Below, piece after piece: positions 5,691 through 6,151 of a DNA stretch of 6,151 nucleotides. The translations under genes were made by a program, and so were the position numbers. Within the stretch, counting starts at the first letter, position 1. Each line of letters begins with the position of its first letter. The notes under the pieces are model-generated. The model made no database searches. It was not told the DNA's origin and saw nothing but the letters and a program-made list of their open reading frames with translations. The stretch comes from JBDHTS01 sp039808845 (GTDB lineage: Bacteria; Pseudomonadota; Alphaproteobacteria; Micavibrionales; Micavibrionaceae): assembly GCA_039808845.1 (NCBI GenBank), contig JBDHTS010000109.1, positions 1 through 6,151 on the forward strand, given 5' to 3'.

Positions 5691-6151
5691 ATGCCCTCCA
5701 TGGTTTATCCCAAACCCAGTTCCATCCATCCCCCCGCGACGACTTTCGAGGATCTGCTGGTTGCCGTGGGGCGGCAGCGCGATCGCGACGCCTTTATCCG
5801 CCTTTTCGAGCATTTTGCCCCGCGGGTGAAATCTTTCCTGATGCGCGGCGGCTTCAACCCCGATCTTGCAGACGAGCTGGCACAGGAAACGATGCTGGCG
5901 GTCTGGGACCGCGCGTCCGGTTTCGATCCAGGGAAAGCGGCCGCTTCGACCTGGATTTACACAATCGCGCGGAACAAAAGGATCGACGCTCTGCGCAAAA
6001 CCCGTCATCCGGAGCCGGCAGCGAACGATCCGCTGTTCGTCGCCGACGATGCGCCGGGCCCTGACGAGGTACTGGGCCAGAGCCAGGACGCCGCAGCCCT
6101 GGTAAAAGCTATGGAAAATCTCTCCGTCGAACAGAAAGAAATGATCCAGAA
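5691..6151 (+). CDS. ECF-type RNA polymerase sigma factor (RpoE/ChrR-partner-like), 3' end cut by window
   Basis: An alternative sigma factor that directs RNA polymerase to stress promoters. The 153 visible residues, open to the window edge, hold sigma region 2 (about 33-103): 'DAFIRLFEHFAPRVKSFLM', 'DLADELAQETMLAVWDRASGFDP' and 'AASTWIYTIARNKRIDALRK', the last being the -10 recognition part. An acidic, proline-rich linker (104-130, with 'GPDEVLGQSQ') and the first helix of region 4 ('LVKAMENLSVEQKEMIQ') follow. The wording 'HFAPRVKSFL' and 'STWIYTIARNKRIDALR' is very like Rhodobacter RpoE of the ECF11 group, whose partner is the zinc anti-sigma factor ChrR and whose signal is singlet oxygen or peroxide stress; that assignment is from memory. 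ATG 5691 is used; an in-frame ATG at 5700 is possible, and neither has a good ribosome site. The gene is divergent from ialB. Confidence 0.92.
   Translation, partial: MPSMVYPKPSSIHPPATTFEDLLVAVGRQRDRDAFIRLFEHFAPRVKSFLMRGGFNPDLADELAQETMLAVWDRASGFDPGKAAASTWIYTIARNKRIDALRKTRHPEPAANDPLFVADDAPGPDEVLGQSQDAAALVKAMENLSVEQKEMIQ

Noticed and set aside
5688..6008. Open frame on the minus strand opposite the sigma factor gene
   Set aside because: The plus strand frame from 5691 gives unmistakable sigma region 2; the minus frame shows no domain.

Overview
The window looks like a chromosomal stretch from an alphaproteobacterium of moderate-to-high GC. The pointers are an IalB-family periplasmic protein, an ECF sigma factor close to the alphaproteobacterial RpoE/ChrR type, RecR with the alphaproteobacterial 'LAHGVPVGGEL' wording, and a TTAA-N7-TTAA box of the kind bound by the cell-cycle regulator CtrA. 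Envelope genes of Gram-negative type (LolA, a MepM-like M23 peptidase) agree. No genus can be named from the sequence alone.

Layout, left to right. A 5'-truncated DUF6766-type small membrane protein (3-407, +) converges on a tRNA-Leu(CAG) gene (425-511, -) that has its own sigma70-type promoter (530-558). A regulatory stretch with a CtrA-type box (617-631) precedes a single-domain receiver protein fused to a degenerate GGDEF domain (694-1536, +), closed by a strong hairpin terminator (1636-1660). A small phage-flavoured protein of unknown role (1718-2056, +) follows and converges on recR with only 2 bp between the stop codons.

From 4871 down to 2059 the minus strand carries a compact set: M23 metallopeptidase, lolA, recR. 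The gaps are 43 bp and 1 bp, so this is probably one transcript, starting near 4926 from a predicted promoter at 4933-4961. The first two genes serve the envelope (peptidoglycan cleavage and lipoprotein transport); recR is a DNA-repair gene that appears to be translationally coupled to lolA. Upstream lies ialB (5061-5588, -), divergent from an ECF sigma factor gene (5691-end, +) that is cut by the window edge.

The most interesting item is the receiver plus pseudo-GGDEF protein. It keeps all the main receiver phosphorylation residues and an RxxD inhibitory-site motif at the correct spacing, but has lost the GGDEF signature and both upstream acidic residues. With a CtrA-type box over its likely -35 region, it resembles in logic (not proven homology) the c-di-GMP effector PopA of Caulobacter. 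A second item is RecR, whose normally conserved TOPRIM glutamate is alanine here. No CRISPR array, insertion sequence or complete prophage is visible.
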